A stretch of DNA of 64,000 bases, taken from Bradyrhizobium sp. Ce-3 (lineage in GTDB: Bacteria; Pseudomonadota; Alphaproteobacteria; Rhizobiales; Xanthobacteraceae). The notes below the pieces were generated by a model that searched no databases, was not told where the DNA came from, and saw nothing but the letters and a program-made list of their open reading frames with translations. Location of the stretch: NCBI RefSeq assembly GCF_022835695.1, contig NZ_BQUV01000007.1, positions 124,001 to 188,000 on the forward strand. The letters are read 5' to 3'. Numbering within the stretch: position 1 is the first letter of the stretch; each line of letters begins with the position of its first letter. This document shows, piece after piece, positions 26,868-35,591 of this stretch. Made by a program: the position numbers and the translations under genes.

Positions 26868-28910
26868 ATGGGTAAAGCGGCGTCAAAATCAAGTCCTGCA
26901 CGCAGGCAATCTTCGGCCAAGGCCGCGTCAGCTCGGCAAGCGAGCACGAAACGCGCCGGCGGCGACACCGCACCGGACGAAGCCGACGACAGAGCGGAAT
27001 TCGTCGAGGTCGTCGCCGAGAGCGGCGACCATGTCGAACCGCCGCCGCCGGAAATTCTCGAGCCCGATCCCGAACTATCGCCCGAAGAAGCCGAGCAGGC
27101 GCGCAAGGACTATCTGCTGACGCGCTTCTGGATCACAGCGCGCGGCTACTGGGGCCAGAGCGGCGACCGGCTGGCGTGGGCGTTCACGATCGGGCTGCTG
27201 CTGCTGATCGTCGCCAACGTCGCCGTGCAGTACGGCATCAATGTCTGGAACCGCGCGATCTTCGATGCGATCGAAAAGCGCGACTCGGCCACTGTCTTTC
27301 ACCTCACCGCCATCTTCTTCCCGCTCGCGATCGGCAGCGTGCTGCTGGGCGTCGCCCAGGTGTTCGGCCGCATGAGTATTCAGCGGCGCTGGCGCGCCTG
27401 GCTGACCAACGCCGTCGTGTCGCGCTGGCTGACCAATGGGCGCTACTACCAGCTCAACCTCGTCGAGGGCGACCACAAGAATCCGGAATACCGCATCGCG
27501 GAGGATCTGCGGATCGCAACCGACTCCCCGGTCGACTTCATCGCCGGCGTGACGTCGGCTCTGCTGTCCGCCGTCACCTTCATCGTCGTGCTCTGGACCA
27601 TCGGCGGCGCACTGACGGTGACGCTGGGCGGCTCGTCCATCACCATACCGGGCTTCCTCGTGATTGCCGCCATCGGCTATGCCGCGATCGCGTCCGGCTC
27701 GATCATGGCGATCGGCCGCAGCTTCGTGCAGATCTCCGAGGACAAGAACCAGGCGGAAGCCGAATTTCGCTACACGCTGACGCGCGTGCGCGAAAACGGC
27801 GAAAGCATCGCGCTGCTCGGCGGCGAGGCCGAAGAGCGCGACGGCATCGACAGGACGTTCTCGAACGTGCTGCGGCAATGGGCGCGGCTCGCCGGACAGC
27901 ACATGCGGACGACGCTGGTGTCGCAGGGATCGAATCTCATTGCGCCCGTGGTGCCCTTGCTGCTGTGCGCGCCAAAATTCCTCGACGGCAGCATGACGCT
28001 CGGCCAGGTGATGCAGGCAGCCTCCGCCTTCACCATCGTGCAGGCCGCGTTCGGCTGGCTGGTCGACAATTATCCGCGGCTCGCCGACTGGAACGCATGC
28101 GCACGCCGCATCGCATCGCTGATGATGTCGCTCGACGGGCTCGAACGCGCCGAGACCGGCGACGGCTTCGGCCGCATCAAGCGCGGCGAGACCACGGGCG
28201 AGGCCATGCTGAGCCTCAACGACCTCTCCGTCACGCTCGACGACGGCACCGCCGTGGTCGGCGAGACCGAGGTCGACATCGAGCCGGGCGAACGCCTGTT
28301 GGTCGCCGGCGAATCCGGCACCGGCAAGAGCACGCTGGTCCGCGCCATTGCCGGGCTGTGGCCGTGGGGCGGCGGCAGCATCGGCCTGCACGCCGACCGC
28401 CGCCTGTTCATGCTGCCGCAAAAGCCCTACGTGCCCACGGGCACGCTGCGGCGTGCGGTGGCCTACCCCGCTGCGGCGGAGGACTGGAGTGTCGAAGAGA
28501 TCGGCGAGGCCCTGCACAAGGTCGGGCTCGACCATCTCAAGGACAAGATCGAGGAGGAGGCGCCGTGGGACCAGACGCTGTCCGGCGGCGAGAAGCAGCG
28601 GCTGGCCTTTGCGCGCCTGCTGCTGCACAACCCTGATATCGTCGTGCTCGACGAGGCGACCTCCGCGCTCGACGAGAAGAGCCAGGACAAGATGATGGAG
28701 ACGATGACGACGGAATTGCCAAAAGCGACCATCGTCAGTGTCGCCCATCGCGTCGAGCTCGAGGCATTCCATAGCCGCAAGATCGTGCTGGAGCGCCGCA
28801 AGGGCGGCGCCAGGCTGGTCAGCGATGTCGACCTGATTCCGCGCAAGGGCAAGCGACGGCTGCTCGGCCGCTTCCTGCGGCAGCGGCGAGCGTCGGACAA
28901 GGCGGCATAA
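26868..28910 (+). CDS. ABC transporter, fused permease/ATPase (SbmA/BacA-related)
   Basis: This is a 680-residue half-transporter. Residues 1-90 are a hydrophilic Lys/Ala/Glu/Pro-rich cytoplasmic extension. Six transmembrane helices follow (about 100-370) of the ABC_membrane_2 type shared with SbmA/BacA and YddA (RFWITARGYW, later ISEDKNQAEAEFRYTLTRVR). The ATPase domain carries Walker A GESGTGKST near residue 482, the signature TLSGGEKQRLAFARLLL near 569, and Walker B DIVVLDEATSALD. Relatives take up peptides or vitamin B12, or affect very-long-chain fatty acids in lipid A. The substrate here is unknown. It is the only gene in its unit and has a candidate stress promoter. Confidence 0.9.
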   Translation: MGKAASKSSPARRQSSAKAASARQASTKRAGGDTAPDEADDRAEFVEVVAESGDHVEPPPPEILEPDPELSPEEAEQARKDYLLTRFWITARGYWGQSGDRLAWAFTIGLLLLIVANVAVQYGINVWNRAIFDAIEKRDSATVFHLTAIFFPLAIGSVLLGVAQVFGRMSIQRRWRAWLTNAVVSRWLTNGRYYQLNLVEGDHKNPEYRIAEDLRIATDSPVDFIAGVTSALLSAVTFIVVLWTIGGALTVTLGGSSITIPGFLVIAAIGYAAIASGSIMAIGRSFVQISEDKNQAEAEFRYTLTRVRENGESIALLGGEAEERDGIDRTFSNVLRQWARLAGQHMRTTLVSQGSNLIAPVVPLLLCAPKFLDGSMTLGQVMQAASAFTIVQAAFGWLVDNYPRLADWNACARRIASLMMSLDGLERAETGDGFGRIKRGETTGEAMLSLNDLSVTLDDGTAVVGETEVDIEPGERLLVAGESGTGKSTLVRAIAGLWPWGGGSIGLHADRRLFMLPQKPYVPTGTLRRAVAYPAAAEDWSVEEIGEALHKVGLDHLKDKIEEEAPWDQTLSGGEKQRLAFARLLLHNPDIVVLDEATSALDEKSQDKMMETMTTELPKATIVSVAHRVELEAFHSRKIVLERRKGGARLVSDVDLIPRKGKRRLLGRFLRQRRASDKAA

Positions 28911-28969
28911 CGGGCGTTGGCGCTTCCGGCAAAACCGGCTATGCATGCCGCGCTTTTGATGAGGCCAGT

Positions 28970-29797
28970 GTGATCCCAAGCAACGACATTTCGCCGGCGC
29001 CGTTCGGCGCCTTCGCGCCCAATGCGGCGCAGGCCGCCATCATCCGGCTCGCGCATGGCACAGGATTGAAGCGCGGCGCGTTCCGGCCCTGGCTGTCGCG
29101 GCTGGTCAATCTGTTCGGCTCGGGACCGCTTGATGTGACCTATCAGGGCGCCTCGTTCCGCTTCTATCACCAGGCGAGCGCGACCGAGCGCGGCGCGCTG
29201 TTCAATCCCGATTACAATCTCGAAGAGCTCGCCTTCCTGCGGGCGCATGTCGGCGCAGGCGGCACTTTCGTCGATCTCGGCGCCAATGTCGGCACCTATG
29301 CGCTGGCGCTGGCGCGCGATGTCGGACCTGATGGCAAGGTGATCGCGATCGAACCGCATCCGGTGACGCATGCGCGGCTCAAGTTCAACACGCAGGCCTC
29401 GGGCTATCCGCAGGTGCGCCTGGTCGCGGCTGCCGCTGGCCCCACCGATGGCGAGCTGATGATCGAGACCGACGGCGACAATCTCGGCGCCAGCCACATC
29501 GTCACCGGCACACCCACCGGCAAGGCCTACAAGGTGCCGTCGCTGCGGCTGCAACGCATTCTCGAGGAGGCCGGCGCAGCCAAGGTCGATGCGCTGAAGA
29601 TCGACGTCGAGGGATTCGAGGACCGCGTGCTCACCGGCTTCTTCCGCGACGCGCCAGAACGCTTGTGGCCCGGCGCAGTCGTGATCGAGCACCTGTCGAA
29701 GGACGAATGGACCGACGACTGCATTGCGGACATGCACACGCGCGGTTACGCCGATCGGGGCCGGACCCGAAGCAACACGCTGCTGGTGCGGGAGTGA
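28970..29797 (+). CDS. FkbM-family SAM-dependent methyltransferase
   Basis: This is a 275-residue methyltransferase. The SAM-binding loop FVDLGANVGTYALALA is near residues 98-113, with the acidic motif IAIEPHPVTHARLKFN near 125-140. The FkbM-specific KIDVEGFEDRVLTGF lies near 210-224. Such enzymes O-methylate sugars, lipids or polyketides. The acceptor is not evident, though a glycan role is common in this order. The start is GTG with GAGG 5 bases before it. It stands alone after the ABC gene with a 59-base gap. Confidence 0.88.
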   Translation: MIPSNDISPAPFGAFAPNAAQAAIIRLAHGTGLKRGAFRPWLSRLVNLFGSGPLDVTYQGASFRFYHQASATERGALFNPDYNLEELAFLRAHVGAGGTFVDLGANVGTYALALARDVGPDGKVIAIEPHPVTHARLKFNTQASGYPQVRLVAAAAGPTDGELMIETDGDNLGASHIVTGTPTGKAYKVPSLRLQRILEEAGAAKVDALKIDVEGFEDRVLTGFFRDAPERLWPGAVVIEHLSKDEWTDDCIADMHTRGYADRGRTRSNTLLVRE

Positions 29798-29804
29798 CAA
29801 GCCG

Positions 29805-29891
29805 TAGCCCGGATGAAGCGCAGCGAAATCCGGGACCAAATCATCCGCGGCCAGCACTGCCCCGGATTGCGCTTCGCTTCATCCGGGCTAC
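29805..29891. repeat. Dispersed palindromic repeat, family A
   Basis: TAGCCCGGATGAAGCGCAGC with AAATCCGGG is at the left and the inverted CCCGGATTGCGCTTCGCTTC ending in CATCCGGGCTAC is at the right. It is the most regular of the four copies, with about 30-base arms. Confidence 0.88.
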
Positions 29892-29966
29892 GTTTTACCT
29901 TCCTCTTTACAGCGGGCGGTGAAGCGAAACGCGAATACAGATGCATCACACCAAGGGAGGCGCGCG

Positions 29967-30353
29967 ATGATCGACCATATCGGCTTTTCGGTCTCTGACT
30001 ACGAACGCGCGAAGGCGTTCTACCAGACCGCGCTGGCGCCGCTCGGCTACGGCCTGATCATGGAGGTGCCTGCCGAAGTTACCGGGCACGCGCCGGCGGC
30101 GGGCTTCGGCGTCAACGGCAAGCCGGATTTCTGGATCGGCGGCGAGGGCGCGATGAACAAGCCGGTGCATATCGCAGTCACCGCCAAGGACCGCGCCACC
30201 GTCGACGCCTTCTACAAGGCCGCGATGGCAGCCGGCGGCCGCGACAACGGTGCGCCCGGCATTCGCGCGCATTATCACCCGAACTACTACGGCGCGTTCG
30301 TGCTCGATCCCGACGGCCACAATATCGAGGCGGTCTGCCATACGCCGGACTGA
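29967..30353 (+). CDS. VOC-family (glyoxalase/bleomycin-resistance fold) protein
   Basis: This is a 128-residue vicinal-oxygen-chelate domain protein. It starts MIDHIGFSVSDYERAKAFYQ, typical of the first beta-alpha unit with a metal-binding His, and ends YGAFVLDPDGHNIEAVCH, where the second half supplies the Glu and His ligands. The activity could be a lyase, an isomerase or binding only. The ATG at 29967 has a strong AAGGGAGG Shine-Dalgarno 6 bases upstream, which decides against the in-frame upstream start. Confidence 0.9.
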   Translation: MIDHIGFSVSDYERAKAFYQTALAPLGYGLIMEVPAEVTGHAPAAGFGVNGKPDFWIGGEGAMNKPVHIAVTAKDRATVDAFYKAAMAAGGRDNGAPGIRAHYHPNYYGAFVLDPDGHNIEAVCHTPD

Positions 30354-30363
30354 AACGCTGCAA

Positions 30364-30388
30364 GGAACGACGCCGCGCGCGATCCGTT
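30364..30388 (+). promoter_or_regulatory. Candidate EcfG (general stress) promoter
   Basis: GGAAC (30364-30368), 16 bases, then CGTT (30385-30388) matches the EcfG consensus. Transcription would start near 30395, giving a leader of about 70 bases before the small proline-rich gene. Confidence 0.5.
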
Positions 30389-30466
30389 ATCGCAGCGAAC
30401 TGCGATGGAGCGGTCTATGCGCGCGACGCGACCTGAGATCGGCATCGACCGCAAGGTCTCGATGTA

Positions 30467-30700
30467 ATGCCGATCGAGCCCCCCGAGATTCCGCCAGCGA
30501 CGCCGGGCAGTCCGAGCGAACCGCCGCCGGGAATTCCACCCGGCAATCCGGAGCCGGAGGTTCCGGCGCCGGTGCGCGAACCCGGCGAACCGCCGCGACC
30601 GGACGAGCTGCCGGGCAAGACACCCGACGAATCACCGGTGCGCGGGCCACCCGGACCATCCGGCCCGCCACCTGCGACAGATCGACCTGCGGGCGATTGA
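30467..30700 (+). CDS. Small proline-rich protein
   Basis: This is a 77-residue protein made almost wholly of Pro, Glu, Gly, Asp and Arg, with units like PPEIPP, EPPPGIPPGNPEPEVP and REPGEPPRP. It has no membrane segment and no cysteine, so it is expected to be disordered. No enzyme function can be proposed. Coding is supported by consistently GC-rich third positions, an AAGG at 30452-30455, and an EcfG-type promoter about 100 bases upstream in the right orientation. Several open frames on the opposite strand are as long, so some doubt remains. Confidence 0.55.
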   Translation: MPIEPPEIPPATPGSPSEPPPGIPPGNPEPEVPAPVREPGEPPRPDELPGKTPDESPVRGPPGPSGPPPATDRPAGD

Positions 30701-30930
30701 GGCATCATCGCGACGGGTTCCGCGACCGATTGCAATATGTCTGAGCGTTTCTTCTGAATGCGTCGTGAACAAACGCGCACGCAACCCGTTATGATGTCGA
30801 AATAAACTTCGACGATGATTCGTCACTCGCCACAATCCGGCCTAACGGCTGGCCGTTCATCGTCCTGCCGAATTGTTCGGTTCTCTCACGTTTCCTTCCT
30901 GCCCAGACTTTCCGCCGGGGACTTCAAGAC
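30701..30930. other. Intergenic region upstream of the OmpA-family gene
   Basis: This 230-base gap has relatively AT-rich patches for this genome and probably holds the promoter of the OmpA-family gene. A small inverted repeat GTCGAA / TTCGAC (30796-30801, 30808-30813) is present. No credible ORF is seen. Confidence 0.4.
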
Positions 30931-33204
30931 ATGACAAAGCTTCGTCTCGTGCTGCTTGCCACGACTGCGCTGACGGTGATGCAGTTCGCCACCTCAGCGT
31001 CGCACGCCCAAACTTCGCCGCTGGTCGTCGCACAGGCGCAGCAGAAGGAAGAAACCGGACCGGATGGAAAGCCGAAGCCGCGGCCCGCGCCAGGCGCTCC
31101 CGCGCATCCGGCTCCGCCCGCCGCCGCACCGCATCCGCAAGCACCGCCGCCGGCAGCCGCTCCGCATCCGGCACCGCCGCCAGCCGCGGCACCCGCGAAG
31201 CCGACTCCGCCTCCGGCTCCCGCGCGGCCCGAACCGCCGGCAGCCGCACCCGCAAAACCGACGCCGCCACCGGCCGCCGCGCCGCATCCGGCGCCGCCCG
31301 CGGCTCCCGCACGGCCTGAACCGCCGGCCGCGCGCCCGGCCACCCCGCCGCCTGCACCTGCACGGCCCGAGCCGCCGGCCGCGAAGCCGGCACCTGCACA
31401 GCCGCCCGCTGCCGCACCCGCCAAGCCTGCGACGCCACCGCCGCCGGCGGCTGCGCCCGCACATCCGACGCCGACCCCACCGCCTCCCGCGGCAGCACCG
31501 CAACGTCCGGCCACGCCGCCGCCCGGCGCAGGCCCCGCGCACACGCCGCCGACGCCCGCGCCGGGTGCCGCCGCTCCGGCCGCACGCCCCGGCACACCGC
31601 CCGCAGCAGCAACGCCAACACCCGCCGCACCTGCAGCGCCGGGAGCTGCAACGCCAACTCCGGGAGCTCCGACAACGGCACCGGCCGAACGCCGGCCCGG
31701 CGACCGTCCGGGCGGCGAACGCGGCGAACGTCCTGGCGGCGCCAAGCAGCCGCCGGGCACCCCGCCCGCCGCGACAACGCCGACGACGCCCGCGCCGGGC
31801 GCCGCAGCCCCGACCGCACCGGGTGCCGCCCCGGCACGCCCTGGCACGCCGCCGGCGGCCGCGACGCCAACGCCGGCCGCACCGGCAACGCCGGGAGCCG
31901 CAACCCCGACACCGGGTCAGCAGGGCCGTCCAGCCACCACGCCCGGAGCGGCCCCGACCCCGGGCGCGGCAATGGGCGCCCCCGGCGCGGCACCGGCTCC
32001 GGGTCAACCGGCACGCCCCGGCGTTGCGCCCGGCGTTTCGCCGGCACAGGGCGCCGCGATGGGCGCACCAGCGACACGTCCGGCCGGTCCCTCGGCGCCG
32101 GGTGTCGTCCCGGGCTCGGCGGCCGCAACGCCCCCGCCCGGCAAGGCGCAATACGCTCCACCGACGGTTTCGTCCGCGTTCCGGGCCGCGCCGACGGTCA
32201 CGGCGCCGCTGCCGCCGCCTCCGCGCCATGACAACATCACGCCGCTCGCCATCGGCGCTGCGGTCGGTGCGGGCGTGGTGGCCGGCGCCATCATCGGCGG
32301 GACCATCGCCGACCTGCACGGCCAGCGGCAGGAGGTCGTCGAAGGCGGCCGCACCATCTACACCGAGCCGGACCGCGTCATCATCCGCGACCCGGGCGGG
32401 CAGGCCTATGTCCGTGGCGACGACGTCTATCGCTTCCGCTATGGCGCGCGTGACATCCGCACCGAAACGATCGGCGGCGAGACCCGCACCGTCGTGGTTC
32501 GTCCCGACGGCAGCGAGATCATCACCGTGGTCGGTCCCGACGGGCAGATGCTGCGCCGGATCCGCAGGGATCAGGGCGGCCGCGAGCTCGTCATCATCGA
32601 CAACAGCTATCGTGATCCGGCCGCGGTCGGCGGTTTCTATGTCGACCTGCCGCCGCCGGTGGTCCGCATCCCCTATGATCGCTACATCGTCGAATCCGAC
32701 AGTGCAGAGCCAGACGTGATCTACCAGACCATGGAGGCACCGCCGGTGGACCGGATCGCGCGGCGCTATTCGCTCGACGAAATCCGCTACAGTCCGAACG
32801 TGCGCATGTTGATGCCGTCGATCGACGTCAACAGCATCAACTTCGACTCCGGCTCATGGCAGATTCCGCCCGACCAGGCGGCGAAGCTGCAGGCGATCGC
32901 CGACGGCCTCAACCGGGCCATCCAGCGCAACCCGCGCGAGGTGTTCCTGATCGAAGGCCACACCGATGCGACCGGCAATGACACCGACAATCTGTCGCTG
33001 TCGGACCGCCGTGCGCAATCCGCCGCCGAGTTGCTGACCCAGCAGTTCGGCGTGCCGGCGGAAAACCTGACCTCGCAGGGCTACGGTTCGCAGTATCTGA
33101 AGGAGCAGACCGACGGACCGAGCCGCATCAACCGGCGCGTCACCGTCCGCCGCATCACCCCGCTGCTCAATGGCGGCACCGCCTCCGCCGCGCCGCCGCG
33201 CTGA
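30931..33204 (+). CDS. OmpA-family protein with a very long Pro/Ala-rich region
   Basis: This is a 757-residue envelope protein. A Sec signal peptide covers residues 1-28 (ending SASHA). Residues of roughly 45-410 are almost only Pro, Ala, Thr and Arg, in loose units such as APAKPTPPPAPARPEPPA. A glycine-zipper hydrophobic segment (LAIGAAVGAGVVAGAIIGGT) lies at about 440-460. The C-terminal OmpA peptidoglycan-binding domain carries GHTDATGNDTDNLSLSDRR near residue 675 and SQGYGSQYLKEQTDGPSRIN. The Pro/Ala region is long enough to bridge the periplasm between membrane and wall. It is a single-gene unit with an intrinsic terminator 22 bases after the stop. Confidence 0.92.
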   Translation: MTKLRLVLLATTALTVMQFATSASHAQTSPLVVAQAQQKEETGPDGKPKPRPAPGAPAHPAPPAAAPHPQAPPPAAAPHPAPPPAAAPAKPTPPPAPARPEPPAAAPAKPTPPPAAAPHPAPPAAPARPEPPAARPATPPPAPARPEPPAAKPAPAQPPAAAPAKPATPPPPAAAPAHPTPTPPPPAAAPQRPATPPPGAGPAHTPPTPAPGAAAPAARPGTPPAAATPTPAAPAAPGAATPTPGAPTTAPAERRPGDRPGGERGERPGGAKQPPGTPPAATTPTTPAPGAAAPTAPGAAPARPGTPPAAATPTPAAPATPGAATPTPGQQGRPATTPGAAPTPGAAMGAPGAAPAPGQPARPGVAPGVSPAQGAAMGAPATRPAGPSAPGVVPGSAAATPPPGKAQYAPPTVSSAFRAAPTVTAPLPPPPRHDNITPLAIGAAVGAGVVAGAIIGGTIADLHGQRQEVVEGGRTIYTEPDRVIIRDPGGQAYVRGDDVYRFRYGARDIRTETIGGETRTVVVRPDGSEIITVVGPDGQMLRRIRRDQGGRELVIIDNSYRDPAAVGGFYVDLPPPVVRIPYDRYIVESDSAEPDVIYQTMEAPPVDRIARRYSLDEIRYSPNVRMLMPSIDVNSINFDSGSWQIPPDQAAKLQAIADGLNRAIQRNPREVFLIEGHTDATGNDTDNLSLSDRRAQSAAELLTQQFGVPAENLTSQGYGSQYLKEQTDGPSRINRRVTVRRITPLLNGGTASAAPPR

Positions 33205-33226
33205 GCCGGCACGACATCGCGATACG

Positions 33227-33256
33227 AAATGGCCGGGAGCGATCCCGGCCATTTTT
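33227..33256 (+). terminator. Rho-independent terminator
   Basis: Perfect 12-bp arms (33227-33238 and 33243-33254) enclose a GCGA tetraloop, followed by T-rich sequence. It ends the OmpA-family gene and lies between convergent genes. Confidence 0.85.
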
Positions 33257-33267
33257 GTTTTGGTGCG

Positions 33268-35025
33268 TTACTTGCCCGCACCCAGCCCCAGCGCGTCGAC
33301 CATCACGCGAAACACCTCGGTGTTGTCCATCGATCCGTGGACGCGCTCGCTGCCCGGCCCGGTTGCGGTGAGGATGACATCCTCGCCGGAATGCACGCTG
33401 GCGCCGATCATCGCCGGCAGATTGCCAAAGCGCAGCACGACGCCGGGAACATCCTTGTATTTGTCGTTGGCCTTGAAGGTGTCGCCCTGGTCGCCCTTCA
33501 CGGTCGGCTCGTTCGGATCGTCGAGCTTCGGGCGGAACGTCTCGTAATGGTCGGGCAGGCTGGCCGAGAAGATCGCAAGCCGCCTGGAGACATCGACGCG
33601 CGACGGATAGCCTTCGGCATCGGGCGCCGGGTAATTCGGAAAGCCGGCCTTCTCATAGACGCCGACCCGCTCGCGCAGCGGCAGGCTGGGCACGGCAGTC
33701 ATGTCGTCATTGATGGTGCCGACCAGGCTGTTCGGATGATTGTGGTCGGCCACGACCAGGATCAGCGTGTCGTCACCACGCGCCTTCGCCCAGTCCTTCG
33801 TCAGCCGCACCGCATTGTCGAGCATGATGGTGTCGTAGACCGCGCGCTCCATGTCGAGGAGATGGGCGTATTTGTCGATCAGGCCGGACTCGACCATCAG
33901 GAAGAAGCCGGCCTCGTGCCTCGACAGCACGGTGAGCGCGGCCTGGACCTGCTCGGTCAGATCGGGCTGCTCGGGGAATTTCTTGACGCCGCCGCCCTTG
34001 AGGAATTTGCGGTCGAGCGCGCCGTCCATGTTGCCGTTGGCGAACAGACCGAGCAATTGCCGCGTTTCCGGCTTCGCGGCCAGCGCGTTCAACTCGGCCG
34101 CTGTGGTCGCGACCGGATAGCCGGCATCGCGGAAGCGCGCGAGATAATCGACATCGTCCTTGCGTTTCGAGCCCGCGGCCGACTGCGGCAGGAAGTTCGC
34201 GGCGCCGCCGCCCAGCAGCACGTCGGGCCTGGCGTCGAAATATTGCGCGACGATCGCATCATAGGCAGCACGGCGGCGGGTATGCGCAACCATCGCCGCG
34301 GGTGTCGCGTCCTCGACCTCGGTGTTGGTGACGATGCCGACGGCAAGGCCGGCGCGGCGCTTGGCGAGGCTCGCGATGGTCTCGACCCTGGGATCGTCGA
34401 GCGGATCGGGCGTGCGATCGGCGTAGACGCCGAGCGCATTGACCGCGGCCTTGTGGCCGGTGGCGTAGGCGCTCGCGGCATTCGCCGAGTCGGTGATGAT
34501 CGAATCCGAGCCCGCGGTCGCGACCAGCGCCATCTGCGGCATGTCGTCGATGGCGAGCTTGCCGCGGCTCTTGCCTTCCGCGATCCCCTTGGACAGCAGG
34601 CGCGCGGCGACGCGGTGCGCCGGCGACATGCCGTCGCCGATGAACAGGATCACGTTCTTCGCCTTGCGCGGCCCGGTGTCGTAGACGCTCCAGGTCACCG
34701 TGCGGCTTTGCGTGCCGTCGCTGACTTCGACGATGACTGCGCCTGGCTTTGCAAAGGAGACGTCGCACAGCAACAAAGACGATTGGTCCCGACCGGCCTC
34801 GCGTTCGGTGAAGGCGCCGGATTGGCCGAACACCGCGGCATAATCGGCGCCGTTCAGCGTTACCTTCAGCCTGGCCTGATCGACCACGCCTGAAAGCTCG
34901 ACCTTGAAGTCGAATTTGGCGCCGACGAGGATATCGGCGCGATCGATCGGATAGATGGTCTGGGCGCATGCCGGCGCTGCCCACAACAGCAGCGCGACGG
35001 CGACGCCGGCAACTCGCTTGATCAT
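33268..35025 (-). CDS. Alkaline phosphatase, PhoA type
   Basis: This is a 585-residue periplasmic phosphomonoesterase. A signal peptide covers residues 1-22 (AAPACA|QT). An extra N-terminal beta-rich domain of about 100 residues precedes the catalytic core, which begins NVILFIGDGMSPAHRVAAR. The phosphorylated serine is in TDSANAASAYATGHKA near residue 180. Later metal ligands appear in GGGAANFLP and LILVVADHNHPNSL. It releases phosphate from organic esters and depends on zinc and magnesium. It is longer than E. coli PhoA because of the extra domain. No clear Pho box was found upstream. Confidence 0.92.
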   Translation of the reverse strand: MIKRVAGVAVALLLWAAPACAQTIYPIDRADILVGAKFDFKVELSGVVDQARLKVTLNGADYAAVFGQSGAFTEREAGRDQSSLLLCDVSFAKPGAVIVEVSDGTQSRTVTWSVYDTGPRKAKNVILFIGDGMSPAHRVAARLLSKGIAEGKSRGKLAIDDMPQMALVATAGSDSIITDSANAASAYATGHKAAVNALGVYADRTPDPLDDPRVETIASLAKRRAGLAVGIVTNTEVEDATPAAMVAHTRRRAAYDAIVAQYFDARPDVLLGGGAANFLPQSAAGSKRKDDVDYLARFRDAGYPVATTAAELNALAAKPETRQLLGLFANGNMDGALDRKFLKGGGVKKFPEQPDLTEQVQAALTVLSRHEAGFFLMVESGLIDKYAHLLDMERAVYDTIMLDNAVRLTKDWAKARGDDTLILVVADHNHPNSLVGTINDDMTAVPSLPLRERVGVYEKAGFPNYPAPDAEGYPSRVDVSRRLAIFSASLPDHYETFRPKLDDPNEPTVKGDQGDTFKANDKYKDVPGVVLRFGNLPAMIGASVHSGEDVILTATGPGSERVHGSMDNTEVFRVMVDALGLGAGK

Positions 35026-35132
35026 GATCGATGCTCCGCCCCTTGCGCTTGATGCGCGCGGGGGCGGAGGCTAGCCGTGGCGGATGACGCCGCAATGAGG
35101 CGGCGCCGGGACGTATTGCCGCAAGCGCTGTG

Positions 35133-35498
35133 TCAGCGCGCCATCTGCTGCGGATCGTAGAAGAAGCGTTCCTCGATCAGTTCCTCGCCGCGCCAGGTCT
35201 GCCAGGCGACCTCCTCCATGCTGCGGACCTTGCCGTCCTTACCGGTGAATTCGAACCGCCAGCAGATCGCGGAATGATCGCCGTCGAGCAGCAGCGGCCC
35301 GAGCCGTGTGGTCTTCACCCCGGAGACCGCGGCCAGCACCGCCGCCTCGCGTGCCGCCAGCGCCTCGCGGCCGACCCGCCATTCGCCGTCGTTCTCCTGG
35401 GTGCGGGCATCGGCCGTATAGAAGTTCCTGATGGCGCCGACATGGTCGTTCGATTCGACCGTATCCGCGAAGGCTTGCAGCGTCTTGAGCGAAGGCAT
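35133..35498 (-). CDS. SnoaL-like / NTF2-fold small protein
   Basis: This 121-residue protein has the NTF2/SnoaL fold pattern: an N-terminal helix MPSLKTLQAFADTVESNDHV, then AIRNFYTADARTQENDGEWR and a C-terminal sheet ending GEELIEERFFYDPQQ. Such proteins can be small isomerases, hydrolases or binding proteins. The ATG follows a GGAGAG Shine-Dalgarno. The longer in-frame reading crosses the TetR gene and is rejected. It is divergent from a TetR regulator with twin operators between them, so it is almost certainly that regulator's target. Confidence 0.85.
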   Translation of the reverse strand: MPSLKTLQAFADTVESNDHVGAIRNFYTADARTQENDGEWRVGREALAAREAAVLAAVSGVKTTRLGPLLLDGDHSAICWRFEFTGKDGKVRSMEEVAWQTWRGEELIEERFFYDPQQMAR

Positions 35499-35512
35499 GG
35501 GCACTCTCCATT

Positions 35513-35531
35513 TACCGACTGATGGTCGGTA
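35513..35531. promoter_or_regulatory. TetR operator, copy 1
   Basis: TACCGAC-N5-GTCGGTA is a perfect 7+7 inverted repeat that lies 14 bases upstream of the SnoaL-like start and therefore over its promoter or leader. Confidence 0.75.
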
Positions 35532-35533
35532 TT

Positions 35534-35552
35534 TATCGACTGATAGTCGGTA
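35534..35552. promoter_or_regulatory. TetR operator, copy 2
   Basis: TATCGAC-N5-GTCGGTA is the same inverted repeat with one mismatch. Its centre is 21 bases from that of copy 1, two helical turns, so two dimers could bind the same DNA face. It lies 40 bases before the TetR gene, which suggests autoregulation. Confidence 0.75.
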
Positions 35553-35591
35553 AGTCAACTGGCGCCAATCCGGAACCTGGGCTAGAGATGG

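Noticed and set aside
30387-30671. Antisense ORFs opposite the small proline-rich gene
   Set aside because: Arg-rich shadow frames with no promoter or ribosome site. The plus strand has an EcfG-type promoter in the correct place.
30924-31847. Gly/Ala-rich ORFs antisense to the OmpA-family gene
   Set aside because: They are the complement of the Pro/Ala codons (CCG/GCG read as CGG/CGC/GGC). There is no signal peptide or ribosome site, while the sense gene has both ends in known domains.
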